The position numbers were made by a program, and so were the translations under genes. This document shows positions 17,700 through 27,194 of a DNA stretch of 64,000 bases, piece by piece; positions within the stretch are counted from its first letter, which is position 1, and each line of letters starts with the position of its first letter. The DNA comes from Gammaproteobacteria bacterium (GTDB lineage: Bacteria > Pseudomonadota > Gammaproteobacteria > Ga0077536): the NCBI GenBank assembly GCA_016191285.1, contig JACPPA010000016.1, positions 248,001 to 312,000 on the forward strand, read 5' to 3'. Under the pieces are notes generated by a model. It was not told where the DNA came from and did no database searches. It saw nothing but the letters and a program-made list of their open reading frames with translations.

Positions 17700-19982
17700 T
17701 TAAGTTACGACGCTGATATCGTGCAGCACCGCATCGCGCTGTACGGCAATTTCGTTATCGATTTGCGTGCCGCAGTTTGGACAAAAGAATTGGCGGAAGG
17801 CGACTGCATCATCGATGAAGCGCGAGGGTTCGCCAATTAAAGGATTAGCACTGCTCACCGGATGATCTTCGCGGATGCAGCAGTCTTTGTAGTTCGCCGT
17901 GGTGGGTCCCAGATCGGCGGCGCATTTCGCGCAGGCCCAGAATGTACCCGTCGCGTCGCGTTTGATGTGCAGCGCCACACTGCTTTCCGTGAGCAAGGCG
18001 CCGGCGCGGGGGCGGCTGGGATTGGCATGGCGGGTCACGCGTGTCGCGCGTACGCCTCCACGATGTTCGCGGGTGGCGTCCACATCGACGTGCTGCTGTT
18101 TATCCAGCACCGCGCCATAAATCGCGAGCCCGGCATCCGGTGTGATGGCGAAGTCTTCCAGATCGCGTTCGATGTCCTCGATAGTGCGCTCGAACGGATC
18201 GCCAAAGCCACCGCCACCGGTCCAGCGCACGGCATACACATCGGCTTTATGTTGCACGAAGTTCTGTTGGCGCAATTCCAGATGCTCCGCTTCGCCGGTG
18301 ACTTCCGACACATCCTCGATCAAGGACGACACGCGCATGCGTTCCAAGATATTGCTGTTACGAATAAAGGTGTAGGCGTTGGTGGTCGATGGGTAGCCAC
18401 CCATCATGCCGGTGGAGGTTGGGGTGGCGTTGCCGGAGGACAGCGTGTCCTGAATGATGTGATCGGTGTTGTGCGGAATGAAGCAGCTTTCCGCTGATAG
18501 ACCACCGCGGTACTGACCGGCGCCGCCCGAATCCGGTAATTCCTTACGGTACAGAAACAGCACCGGGAAACTTTGTTCGGTGTGCTCGATATTCGGCAAT
18601 TGACAAATCGGCGTGCGCGATTGACCGCCGGTATTAATGCCATCGCCATGCGCAAACGCGCCGATGGCGCCACCAATGGGGTCGATCAATAAATACCCAT
18701 AGCGCTCGCCCCATTGATCGATGCCGCGGAACAGGGTTGCCGGCCATTGGCTGGTGCCGCCGATACACATGATGTCGCGACGCATGTCGGCATCCGGATA
18801 GATCATCTTCGACAGCACGTTGTAGGCCGGATAGAGCGATATTTCCATCGATTGAATCGGCGCGGTGGACACCGACGCGGGGAAGTTGGCGCAGTTCAGC
18901 GTGCCTGGCGTGGGATCGAAATTGATATGGCGGAGCGCACCGCCCACCGCGAAATATTGGTCCCAGCACAGGAGTTCGGTCACCGCGACCATGATGGCGC
19001 CACGCCAGCCGGAATAAGTAGCGTTCATCGCGCCTTCTTGACCGGCCGAACCATCGTTCGAGAACACCAGCTGGTGGCCTTCCTTGCGCAATTGAATTTG
19101 CACGCGATGCGTACGGCGATCGCCGGGCCGGCACGCCTCGATATAGGTGCGGTCCTGCCACAGGCCATCGGGCAGTCGCGCCATCTTTTCGAGATAAGCT
19201 TTCTCGGAGTTATCGATGATTTTTTTCATCACGCCTTTGACCGTAGTCGGGCCATAGCGGCGGATCAGTTCCAGCACCCGATCGCGCGCGGTCGAATTGC
19301 CGGCCATCTGTGCGCGAAAGTCGAGCGCGACCAGTTGCGGTTTGCGCGAGGCACGCAGGTACACCGCTTCGATGTCGCGGCGAATTTCGCCATTTTCGAT
19401 GATTTTGATCGGCGGCAGCATGATGCCCTCGTCGTACACGGATTCCGCCGACGGGCAAAAGCTGCCGGGTGTCATGCCGCCGATGTCGTACTGATGCAGA
19501 CAATTGGTGACCCAGCAGAACAGCTCGCCTTGCCAAAACACCGGGCATAACAGCATGACGTCTTGCTGATGCGCGGCGCCGACCCACGGATCGTTGGCGA
19601 GAAACATATCGCCTTCGTTGATCCCGGGATTGTCCGATCGATTTTCGAGCGTCCACTTCACCTGGGTGTCGGTGACGCCGGACATGTACTGCATATACGG
19701 ACCGAAGTAGACAAACTCGGCATCTTCGGTGAGCAACGATGGATTGAGATCGAGTGCGTACATGGCCACGGGCGAACCCGACAGCCGTTGAATAGTCGCG
19801 CCATGTTCCTCGTTGATCTGCCACAGGTTGTGACGAATAACTTCGTACGTCACCGGATCAATGGTGGTGTCCCAGGTGCGGTGCAATTTCAACTTGGGTG
19901 AAATGCGTAACACCGCGGGCGGCACATACGGATGATTGACGCCATCGAATTCAATGTCGGTGATTTCGCTAATGCGTGGCAT
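17700..19982 (-). CDS. HyuB-like subunit fused to an acetone-carboxylase-gamma-like zinc domain
   Basis: The 760-residue protein is a HyuB/acetone carboxylase alpha-type subunit (DPVTYEVIRHNLWQINEEHG near 42-61, NDPWVGAAHQQD near 147) with an extra C-terminal domain from about 660. That domain has two CxxC pairs, C684/C687 (CAKC) and C734/C737 (CPNC), and ends like the acetone carboxylase gamma subunit (FCPNCGTQID). In acetone carboxylase the gamma chain is a separate small zinc protein, so this looks like an alpha-gamma fusion. It follows its HyuA partner by 155 bases that include a REP-like pair. ATP-dependent carboxylation of a ketone is the best inference. Confidence 0.85.
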   Translation of the reverse strand: MPRISEITDIEFDGVNHPYVPPAVLRISPKLKLHRTWDTTIDPVTYEVIRHNLWQINEEHGATIQRLSGSPVAMYALDLNPSLLTEDAEFVYFGPYMQYMSGVTDTQVKWTLENRSDNPGINEGDMFLANDPWVGAAHQQDVMLLCPVFWQGELFCWVTNCLHQYDIGGMTPGSFCPSAESVYDEGIMLPPIKIIENGEIRRDIEAVYLRASRKPQLVALDFRAQMAGNSTARDRVLELIRRYGPTTVKGVMKKIIDNSEKAYLEKMARLPDGLWQDRTYIEACRPGDRRTHRVQIQLRKEGHQLVFSNDGSAGQEGAMNATYSGWRGAIMVAVTELLCWDQYFAVGGALRHINFDPTPGTLNCANFPASVSTAPIQSMEISLYPAYNVLSKMIYPDADMRRDIMCIGGTSQWPATLFRGIDQWGERYGYLLIDPIGGAIGAFAHGDGINTGGQSRTPICQLPNIEHTEQSFPVLFLYRKELPDSGGAGQYRGGLSAESCFIPHNTDHIIQDTLSSGNATPTSTGMMGGYPSTTNAYTFIRNSNILERMRVSSLIEDVSEVTGEAEHLELRQQNFVQHKADVYAVRWTGGGGFGDPFERTIEDIERDLEDFAITPDAGLAIYGAVLDKQQHVDVDATREHRGGVRATRVTRHANPSRPRAGALLTESSVALHIKRDATGTFWACAKCAADLGPTTANYKDCCIREDHPVSSANPLIGEPSRFIDDAVAFRQFFCPNCGTQIDNEIAVQRDAVLHDISVVT

Positions 19983-20033
19983 GGGAAAATCCTCTTAGGC
20001 ATTTAAACCAGAACCCGTTCTACTGACGCCGCT

Positions 20034-20101
20034 TTTGTGGGAGCCGCTTTAGCGGCGAAAAATCGAAAAATATGGATTCGCGGCTAAAGCCGCTCCCACA
20101 A
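20034..20101. repeat. REP-like inverted pair, copy 5
   Basis: TTTGTGGGAGCCGCTTTAGC and its mirror ending AAAGCCGCTCCCACA sit between the second HyuA and HyuB genes, inside what is probably one transcript. REP pairs in such positions can alter the relative abundance of upstream and downstream message. Confidence 0.65.
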
Positions 20102-20137
20102 TAACCACGCCTCGATTCATGAAGGTTCATTGCAGGA

Positions 20138-22243
20138 TCACGCACTAGTGTCGATTACAAAATTGCCGAGCGCGTCCATGCTCACCGCTTGGCCAGGATG
20201 CACCACAATCGACGTGGTCGCGGTTTCAATGACGCATGGGCCATTGAGTTGATTCCCCGGCGCAAGAAGATAGCCATCGTAAATCGGCGTGGTGGTCAGG
20301 CGCTTCGCTTCGGCCCAGTAAATCTCGCGTTCGCCGGTTTTCACGGCGGGCGGAATCTCCGCGGTTAGCGTGGTGGCCGCAACGAGTCGCGGTTTGCGCG
20401 AGACAGCACTCGCGCGCACGCGGAACGTGACGCATTCGAGCCGTGCGCCGGGTAACGAAGCGCCGCGACCATAGAGCTGTTCGTAGCGCCGCACAAAGCG
20501 CGCGCGCAAGCCGTCGAGATCGTCAGGTTTGAATTCACGTTGCTCGAACTCAACTTCGACTTCGTTGATCTGTCCGCGATGGCGGAGATCGATCGAGTAT
20601 CGAAAGTGTTGGCGCTCGGGCGGGATGCCATCCTCGGCCAATTCGGCGCGACCCTTGGCTTCCAGTTCAGCGAGCAGCGCGTTGATGTGCGTAACATCGA
20701 ACGGCGACGCCATGATTCGCACCTGTTCATTCACGTGCAAGGTATCGGCGGACGCGGCGCCGAAGGCACACCAGGTCGAGGCCGTGTCGCCCTGCGGCAC
20801 GATCACACGCTTGATGCCGGCCTCGCGCGCCGTGACCGCCATGTGTACAGGGCCCGCGCCACCGAAGGCGAACAGCACGAAGTCGCGCGGATCCAGCCCT
20901 TTTTGGATGGTGGCTTTGCGCACCAGATCGGCCATTTGAAATTCGGCGATTTGCGCGACACCACTGGCGAGTTCGAGGAGACTCATGTCGAGTTCATTCG
21001 CCAAGGCCTGTAATCCGGCCGCGGCGCCAGCACGATCGAGTCGCATGGTGCCGCCGGCGAAATTCTCCGCATCGAGGTAGCCGAGCACGACATCGGCGTC
21101 GGTGGTGGTTGGCGCGGTGCCGCCGCGGCCATAACAAATCGGGCCGGGATCGGCGCCTGCGCTTTGTGGACCGACGCGGAGCGTGCGCGTGGTTTTATCG
21201 ATCCATACCTTGCTGCCGCCGCCAGTGCCCATGGTTTGCACATCAACCTTGGGCAGAAAATATTCGTATTGATGGACCAGACTTTTATACGAAACGACGG
21301 CTTTGGCGTCATGGATCACGCCGACATCGAAGGACGTCCCGCCCATATCGGTGGTGATGATGTTGGGTTCGTTCATCACCGAACCGAGGTAGAGCGAGCC
21401 GGTAACGCCGGAAACCGGGCCTGAATCCAACGTAAGCAACGGCGCGTCGCAGGCTTTCCGTACCGAGATCGTGCCGCCCGCGCATTGCGTGATCTGTAGG
21501 GGAGGCCGGTAGCCGAGTGCCTTGAGCTGCGCGTCCAAGCGACTTAAGTAGCCGACGGTGAGCGGTCCGATATATGCGTTCAAGGCCACCGCGGTGGTGC
21601 GCTCATACTCACCCCACTTGGGGGCTAATTCATACGAGCAACTGAGATAGAGATGCGGCGCGATCTCGGCCGCGATTTCTTTCATGCGCCGCTCATGTCG
21701 CGGTTCGAGAAACGACCACAGAAAACAGATCGCGAGCGCCTCGACGCCTGCCGCGACGAGTTCGTGCACGGCCTGACGGGCCTCGGCTTCGTTGAGTTCC
21801 ACCACCACCTTGCCAAAGCAATCGACGCGTTCGGACACGCCCCGGATCAGGCGCTTGGGAATAATCGGATCGGGCTTGCTGCTCTCGGGGATATGTACGA
21901 TGAGTTTGATGTCCTGACCCGAGAGTCCGCGCGAACCGCGCATGATGTGGATGACATCGTTATGGCCACGGGTCGTCAGCAAGCCGACTTTCCCGCCGCG
22001 GCGCTGGATGATGGCATTGGTGCCCGCGGTGGTGCCATGGTTCAACATCGTGATTGCCCCGAGTAGTGCGGGCAGCTCAAGCCCCACGCGCTTGCCCGCG
22101 CGCCGCAGCGCTTCGAGGACGCCATCGGCGAAGTTCTTGGGGGTCGACGGTGCTTTTGAAATCGTCAGACGGCCAGTCTCGTCGATGAGGACGCAGTCGG
22201 TAAAGGTGCCGCCAATATCGAGGCCGCAGAGAAAAGAAGGCAT
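20138..22243 (-). CDS. HyuA/acetone carboxylase beta-like subunit
   Basis: The 701-residue protein carries CGLDIGGTFTDCVLI at its N-terminus, the MLNHGTTAGTNAIIQRRG motif (about 80-97) and a second phosphate-binding region ITTDMGGTSFDVG. It is the ATPase half of a hydantoinase/oxoprolinase-family complex, and the length fits acetone carboxylase beta chains. I chose the ATG at 22243, nine bases after an AGGA, instead of the GTG at 22282. It is divergent from the cNMP-rhodanese operon across 199 bases that hold an operator-like palindrome at 22349-22368. Confidence 0.88.
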   Translation of the reverse strand: MPSFLCGLDIGGTFTDCVLIDETGRLTISKAPSTPKNFADGVLEALRRAGKRVGLELPALLGAITMLNHGTTAGTNAIIQRRGGKVGLLTTRGHNDVIHIMRGSRGLSGQDIKLIVHIPESSKPDPIIPKRLIRGVSERVDCFGKVVVELNEAEARQAVHELVAAGVEALAICFLWSFLEPRHERRMKEIAAEIAPHLYLSCSYELAPKWGEYERTTAVALNAYIGPLTVGYLSRLDAQLKALGYRPPLQITQCAGGTISVRKACDAPLLTLDSGPVSGVTGSLYLGSVMNEPNIITTDMGGTSFDVGVIHDAKAVVSYKSLVHQYEYFLPKVDVQTMGTGGGSKVWIDKTTRTLRVGPQSAGADPGPICYGRGGTAPTTTDADVVLGYLDAENFAGGTMRLDRAGAAAGLQALANELDMSLLELASGVAQIAEFQMADLVRKATIQKGLDPRDFVLFAFGGAGPVHMAVTAREAGIKRVIVPQGDTASTWCAFGAASADTLHVNEQVRIMASPFDVTHINALLAELEAKGRAELAEDGIPPERQHFRYSIDLRHRGQINEVEVEFEQREFKPDDLDGLRARFVRRYEQLYGRGASLPGARLECVTFRVRASAVSRKPRLVAATTLTAEIPPAVKTGEREIYWAEAKRLTTTPIYDGYLLAPGNQLNGPCVIETATTSIVVHPGQAVSMDALGNFVIDTSA

Positions 22244-22348
22244 TGCGATATCCTGAGGAGGAGCGGTTAAAGGGTTAGGCACGGTGCGGCGCTAGCGCGT
22301 CGGCGACCCCGACGCGCCATGCTCGCGTGCTATGCTTTGGGCTAAGTG

Positions 22349-22368
22349 TTAAACGAACGTTCAACTAA
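22349..22368. promoter_or_regulatory. TetR-type operator-like palindrome
   Basis: The 20-base TTAAACGAACGTTCAACTAA has an 8-base perfect core (GAACGTTC) and matching TTA/TAA ends. Palindromes of this size and AT-flanked shape are typical of TetR-family binding sites. It lies between the divergent HyuA and cNMP-rhodanese transcripts. No regulator gene is encoded nearby, so the protein that binds is unknown. Confidence 0.35.
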
Positions 22369-22442
22369 GATCAAGCGCCGGTGACAGCCCTCGGCACCGG
22401 CATTTTGCGAACTCGGAACGCTGGACCAGGAGGGTCTGGGCG

Positions 22443-22685
22443 ATGCAGTTCAACCACCCGGTGGCGGTGGCGTTTATGACCAAATTAAAACGTATCCTAC
22501 CTGCGGCCGCTATTGATGATCTCGACTGGGGATCCCCGTTCTTGTTAGGGTCTATCACGATGACATTTGCAGAGACTGGCCGGATCGATGCGCTTTCCGC
22601 GGACGCCCGCGACACTATGTATCAGCGCCTGCACGTTTCTGGCGGCCGGCTTCCGCCTGCTCGCGACACGCGGCGCCTAGCCTGA
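22443..22685 (+). CDS. Small hypothetical protein coupled to the cNMP-rhodanese gene
   Basis: An 80-residue reading frame starts at an ATG preceded by AGGAGGG nine bases upstream, and its TGA overlaps the next ATG (TGATG). Ribosome-binding-site strength and overlap favour translation. The sequence matches no family I know; it has no clear membrane segment or signal peptide. It could be a leader peptide for translational coupling rather than a functional protein. Confidence 0.42.
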   Translation: MQFNHPVAVAFMTKLKRILPAAAIDDLDWGSPFLLGSITMTFAETGRIDALSADARDTMYQRLHVSGGRLPPARDTRRLA

Positions 22686-24202
22686 TGAACTCGGCGCTCG
22701 TCAGTCCCCAACCGATGCCCGATCGCAACATGCTCGGCGCGCGGTTATCCCTCGTCCGTGAATTGGCCGACGCGCATCGCGAGCAAGTGCTGGCGGCGGG
22801 TGAAAGTTTAACGGTTCGCGCCGGCGCCACCTTTTGTCAGGATAAACGCGAACACGAGTGGGTCTATTATTTAATTAGCGGCGCGCTGACCGCGACCGGC
22901 GTCGATCGGGTAGTGCGCGAACTCGACGCCGTCAGCAGCGGCATTGTCGAAGCCTTCCACAGCCCCGGACACGGCGTGATTAGCGCGCGGGCGCGGACCG
23001 AAGTGCGCGTGTTCCGGATCCCGGTCGCGATTCTTGGGCGCTTTATCAACATCGCCAATATGACCAATGCGGCGGCCTTGCTCGATGTGGTCGAACTCGG
23101 CGGTGAAGAAACCGGGGATGGTCTCGAACTCGCCTTAGGCGTCGGCGTGCTCTCGCGTTTAGCGGCCGACGATATTCAACGGCTGTTGCAGCGGGTCGAA
23201 GAAGTGCCGGTGCGCGGCGGCGAAATCATTATTGAACAAGGCCAAAGCGCCGACTGCTGCTACATCGTCAAGGCGGGAGTCGCGGAAGTGGATGTTGAAC
23301 GCCACGGCGGGACGCAGTACCGCGTGGCCTTCAAAGGTCCCGGTGATTTTTTCGGTGAAGAGGCACTGATCACTCACGCGCCGCGCCGGGCTACGGTGCG
23401 GATGCGCGCGGACGGTGTGTTATTACGCATCGCGGACCAAGATTTTCAGTCGCTGATTTTGCCGAGCCATGTGCGCGCGGTAACGCGGCGCGAAGCGGAA
23501 ACGCTGATCAACGCGGACGCGATGTGGCTCGATATGCGCGAAGCGGCCGAATTTCAACATGGCGCGTTGCCCGGTGCGATCAATCTTCCGGAATCCATTT
23601 TGCGCCTGCGCGCGACCAGTCTCGATCCACGGCGCCCTTTTATTGTGTGTAGCTCGAACCCACGGCAGAGCGCCCTCGGTAATTTCATGTTGACCGTGGC
23701 GGGCTTGGACGCCTTTTATTTAGACGAGTCGATCAACAAAACCGAAGCGACGCAACGCCTGGTCTTCGCCGACGAGATTGCCAGGGTAATCGACGCGCCA
23801 GCCGCGGACGATGACTTTGGCGCGGACGTGGACGAGCCCCTGGTGGATTTCGCGTCGACTCTCGATTTAGGAACTAAATCCGCATTCTTATCGCAAGAAG
23901 CAATCCAAATTGGGCTTGAAGATGTGCGTAACGCCGAACGCCAACGCTATCGTCGGCGCTTGCGCAAACTGCGCATCGAATTAATCGCGGAGGCCGATGC
24001 GCGGGTGCGTGCCGCGGTGCAAGAAGTTGAGCTTAGCTACCTGACCGAGCTTGAAAATAAACATCGGCAAGTGCTCGAATTGAAGCGCAAGGTCGCACTC
24101 CAACATCGGGAGCTGTGGAAACTCAAACGCGCGCAGGACCGCGAAGATGCCGCGGCGCTCGAAGGGCGATGGTTGCCGGAGGTTAGCCCTGATAGTGTGT
24201 AA
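22685..24202 (+). CDS. Dual cNMP-binding, rhodanese and coiled-coil protein
   Basis: The 505-residue protein has a degenerate cNMP-like domain (about 25-130), a second, better one (about 155-265) with the cassette FGEEALITHAPRRATV that keeps the phosphate-contacting arginine, a rhodanese domain (about 268-360) with Cys322 in VCSSNPRQ, and a charged coiled coil from about 415 to 490. No DNA-binding domain is visible, so it is not a CRP-type regulator. It may sense a nucleotide and act on sulfur transfer or a protein partner. The SAM hydroxide adenosyltransferase gene follows by 37 bases, probably in the same transcript. Confidence 0.8.
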   Translation: MNSALVSPQPMPDRNMLGARLSLVRELADAHREQVLAAGESLTVRAGATFCQDKREHEWVYYLISGALTATGVDRVVRELDAVSSGIVEAFHSPGHGVISARARTEVRVFRIPVAILGRFINIANMTNAAALLDVVELGGEETGDGLELALGVGVLSRLAADDIQRLLQRVEEVPVRGGEIIIEQGQSADCCYIVKAGVAEVDVERHGGTQYRVAFKGPGDFFGEEALITHAPRRATVRMRADGVLLRIADQDFQSLILPSHVRAVTRREAETLINADAMWLDMREAAEFQHGALPGAINLPESILRLRATSLDPRRPFIVCSSNPRQSALGNFMLTVAGLDAFYLDESINKTEATQRLVFADEIARVIDAPAADDDFGADVDEPLVDFASTLDLGTKSAFLSQEAIQIGLEDVRNAERQRYRRRLRKLRIELIAEADARVRAAVQEVELSYLTELENKHRQVLELKRKVALQHRELWKLKRAQDREDAAALEGRWLPEVSPDSV

Positions 24203-24239
24203 TCGCTCATAGCGTCATTAATAGTGCGGGAGGGGGGCG

Positions 24240-25046
24240 ATGACCATTGAATTCAATCCCTGCGGCGTGATCACGGTGACCACGGACTTTGGTCATCGCG
24301 GACCGTTTGTCGGGACCATGAAGGGAGTGATGATTGCGCGCTTTCCGAACGCGCGCATCATCGATCTCACCCACGAAGTTTATGTACATTGGCCGGCTGA
24401 AGCCGGCTTTTGGCTGGAACGTTCTTATCATTATTTCCCAGCGGGCACCGTGCACCTCGCGGTGGTCGATCCGGGGGTAGGCACGGCGCGCAGCGTCTTG
24501 ATGGTCGTGGGTCGAGGCCATCTCTTCCTGGCGCCGGATAACGGTTTGCTGGCGGGTGTCGTCGACCGCATCGAGGGCACCGCGATCGGCGTCGATCATG
24601 CGCGGTTGGTGGGCTTGGGCATCGATCGCCTGAGCGCAACCTTCCACGGTCGCGATTTATTCGCGCCGCTCGCCGCCGAACTCGCGGCTGGTCGGGCGCG
24701 GCCGAACGCACTCGGGGCGCCGACCGCGGATTACATTCCGTCCTTAATCGAGGCCCCCGAGCGCCGCGGTAATGAGCTGCACGGTGTGGTCATCACCACC
24801 GATCATTTCGGTAATTTGATCACCAACATCGAAGGCGCCGAACTGGCGCGCTTCAAGCGGCCGGTCGTGCGCGCCGCGGGCCACGAGATCGGCCTCTACC
24901 GAACCTATGCCGACGTCGCGCCCGGCAGCCTCCTCGCGCTGGTTAATTCCTTTGATGTGCTGGAAGTCGCGTGTGCGGAAACAAATGCCGCCGAGATGTT
25001 GGGCCTCGGTCGCGGCGGGCCGGTCTCAATTATTGAAACGCGCTAG
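24240..25046 (+). CDS. SAM hydroxide adenosyltransferase (DUF62 family)
   Basis: The 268-residue protein belongs to the DUF62/chlorinase-fluorinase superfamily, whose housekeeping members hydrolyse S-adenosyl-L-methionine to adenosine and methionine. The N-terminal TTDFGHRGPFVGTMKGV (about 14-30) supplies the Asp that binds the ribose. VDPGVGTARS (about 77-86) and the C-terminal TTDHFGNLITNI are typical. The size matches the hydrolase branch rather than the halogenases. GGAGGGGGG precedes the ATG. It lies downstream of the cNMP-rhodanese gene. Confidence 0.9.
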   Translation: MTIEFNPCGVITVTTDFGHRGPFVGTMKGVMIARFPNARIIDLTHEVYVHWPAEAGFWLERSYHYFPAGTVHLAVVDPGVGTARSVLMVVGRGHLFLAPDNGLLAGVVDRIEGTAIGVDHARLVGLGIDRLSATFHGRDLFAPLAAELAAGRARPNALGAPTADYIPSLIEAPERRGNELHGVVITTDHFGNLITNIEGAELARFKRPVVRAAGHEIGLYRTYADVAPGSLLALVNSFDVLEVACAETNAAEMLGLGRGGPVSIIETR

Positions 25047-25078
25047 TCTCCTGCTAAGCCAACACGTCGCAAGATTTA

Positions 25079-25143
25079 TGTGGGAGCGGCTTTAGCCGCG
25101 AATAGCCTCCATGAAGATTCGAAGCTCAAAGCGGCTCCCACAA
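25079..25143. repeat. REP-like inverted pair, copy 6
   Basis: TGTGGGAGCGGCTTTAGCCG and the inverted AAAGCGGCTCCCACA lie between the convergent SAM-hydrolase and DUF1993 genes. Confidence 0.65.
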
Positions 25144-25188
25144 TGCGCCAACTGCTATAGGCGAATTGTGCAAGATTTTTGTCGGCCG

Positions 25189-25695
25189 CTAAATCTCCCC
25201 GAGGAAATCAAATTTCCCAATCGGGACGCCATTGTGCCGGAGCAAATTGTAGGCCGTGGTGACATGGAAGTAGAAATTAGGGACGGCCCAGTGCAGGAGG
25301 AATGCTTTACCCGTGAAGGAAAACGGCCGTACCGGCGTCTTGATTTCAATCGAACGCGTCTCGGCATTTTGAAATTGAGCGACGGTAAATCCGTTCAAGA
25401 AATCCAAGGCTTTTTTGATTCGCGCCTGAAGTTCATCCACTGTCGTTTCGGTATCGTCCCACTTCGGCGGATCGATCCCCGCCAAGCGCGCGACAGCACC
25501 CTTGGCGAAGTCGGTGGCTAATTGAACCTGCCGCGCCAGTGCAAACATGTCCGGAAATAGCCGCGCGGTCAGCAGCACATTGGGATCGAATTTATTGGCC
25601 GCGGCGTGGGCCGCGGCCTTATCCAACAGCGCCGACAGATTCTTCAGCGACTGACCGAAGCCGACAACAACTTGATCGTGGACGGTGAGAGTCAT
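25189..25695 (-). CDS. DUF1993 family protein
   Basis: The 168-residue protein matches the DUF1993 pattern: an N-terminal helix, FPDMFALARQVQLATDFAKG (about 47-66), and LHWAVPNFYFHVTTAYNLLR (about 132-151). The predicted fold is a DinB-like four-helix bundle. Its function is unknown. It is 16 bases downstream of the PuuB-like oxidase stop and shares its strand, so co-transcription is likely. Confidence 0.85.
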   Translation of the reverse strand: MTLTVHDQVVVGFGQSLKNLSALLDKAAAHAAANKFDPNVLLTARLFPDMFALARQVQLATDFAKGAVARLAGIDPPKWDDTETTVDELQARIKKALDFLNGFTVAQFQNAETRSIEIKTPVRPFSFTGKAFLLHWAVPNFYFHVTTAYNLLRHNGVPIGKFDFLGEI

Positions 25696-25711
25696 GGTTT
25701 GTTCCTTTTAG

Positions 25712-26989
25712 TTAGAGTAAATCACGGAGTCGATAATACGCAGTGCCCAACAATAAAGCGGGGATCCTGAATAAGGCGCCACCCGGAAAATCGCGATGCG
25801 GTATTCGCGCAAACACATCGAAGCGCTCGGCGGCGCCGGCTACCGCTTCAGCGATTAATTTGCCTGCCAGGCCGGTCAACGCAATGCCATGACCGGAGAA
25901 GCCTTGCGCGAAATAAATATCGCGAGTCAGACGCCCGAAGTGCGGGAGGCGATTGAACGAAATGTCGACCAGTCCGCCCCACGCATGGTCGATTTGGGTG
26001 GCATCAAGTTGCGGGAACACCCGCTTCATTCGTGCGCGCATCGTCGCGATCAAATCGCGCGGGGTGCGCGCGGTGTAGCTCACGCGCCCCCCAAACAGCA
26101 AACGGTGATCACTCGACAGCCGAAAATAATCGAGCACGTAATTGATATCCGTCACCGCCATGTCATTGCCGATCAGCGATTTCGCGCGCGCTTCGCCGAG
26201 CGGTTCGGTGGCGACGATATAGGTGCCAACGGGCATGATTTTCCGCGCCAAACTCGGAACCAGATTGGCGAGATACGCATTGCCCGCGAACACGACCTGG
26301 CGGGCCTTGATGCGGCCCGTTGCCGTCATCACCATTGGAGTCGGCGACGCCGTATACCGTTCGACGCGTGAATTCTCGAATACGCGGACGCCGGCACGGC
26401 GCGCGGCGGCCGCGAGCCCCAGCGTGTAATTCAACGGATGGAGATGGCCCGACCGGCCGTCATACAGCCCGGCGATATAGCGCGCCGAATGCAACAGCGT
26501 GTGTAAGTCGTCGTCCTCCACCAGGTCGAGCGAATAGTCATAAGTGTTGGCGAGTAGGCGCTGATACTCGCGCAGCTCCACCCGCTGGCGCTCCTTGATC
26601 GCGACATGAATTTGGCCGGCGCGCCAATCGCAAGCAATGCCGTGTTTCGCGATTAATGCCTTTACCAGCTGCACGCCTTCGAGCGCGAGATCCCATAGCC
26701 GTCGCGCATCTTCGGCACCCACCAGACGTGCGATGCGATCGATGTCACGCGCAAAACCGAAAATCACTTGCGCCCCACTGCGTCCCGATGCACCCCACCC
26801 GATGCTATTGCCTTCAACCAGCACCACGTCATAGCCGCGCTCAGCCAGGTGTAGCGCACTCGAACAACCCGTGATGCCACCGCCCACCACACACACATCA
26901 CACTCAATATCGCCAGCGACACGTGGGCCGGTGTCCCACGGCTGGGCGGTGGCGGCGTAATACGAATGGGTGTGCGTGGCGCGGGTCAT
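25712..26989 (-). CDS. puuB: FAD-dependent amine oxidoreductase (PuuB-like gamma-glutamylputrescine oxidase)
   Basis: The 425-residue DAO-family protein has the dinucleotide motif CVVGGGITGCSSALHLAERG (about 31-50) and the C-terminal FSGHGIALTGLAGKLIAE, both usual in PuuB/OrdL oxidases. PuuB oxidises gamma-glutamylputrescine to an aldehyde in the Puu pathway of putrescine use. The assignment rests on overall similarity and on the PuuA-like ligase, aminotransferase and polyamine importer genes 6 kb to the right. The gene lies beside the 3' end of the decayed integron integrase, so the integron separates it from the rest of the locus. Confidence 0.8.
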   Translation of the reverse strand: MTRATHTHSYYAATAQPWDTGPRVAGDIECDVCVVGGGITGCSSALHLAERGYDVVLVEGNSIGWGASGRSGAQVIFGFARDIDRIARLVGAEDARRLWDLALEGVQLVKALIAKHGIACDWRAGQIHVAIKERQRVELREYQRLLANTYDYSLDLVEDDDLHTLLHSARYIAGLYDGRSGHLHPLNYTLGLAAAARRAGVRVFENSRVERYTASPTPMVMTATGRIKARQVVFAGNAYLANLVPSLARKIMPVGTYIVATEPLGEARAKSLIGNDMAVTDINYVLDYFRLSSDHRLLFGGRVSYTARTPRDLIATMRARMKRVFPQLDATQIDHAWGGLVDISFNRLPHFGRLTRDIYFAQGFSGHGIALTGLAGKLIAEAVAGAAERFDVFARIPHRDFPGGALFRIPALLLGTAYYRLRDLL

Positions 26990-27194
26990 GGTCGATTTGC
27001 AAACTTGTCCGCGTCTATCCTAGCCGAAGGCCGGGGCACAACGCACTCGACTCGTCGGGTAAGGGGTTTGTAGAACAGCATCAATGGCAACCAGCACGCA
27101 GAGATTCGGCGCGCGACAGGGAACGCATGCGGCCTAGACACAGCGCCGCAGTAATTGCGAGTGCAACGACCAAGCAATCCAGCCTGCAGCTCAA

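Noticed and set aside
24207-24647. 146-residue reading frame opposite the SAM hydrolase
   Set aside because: Antisense shadow of a well-recognised gene, without a plausible start or domain.
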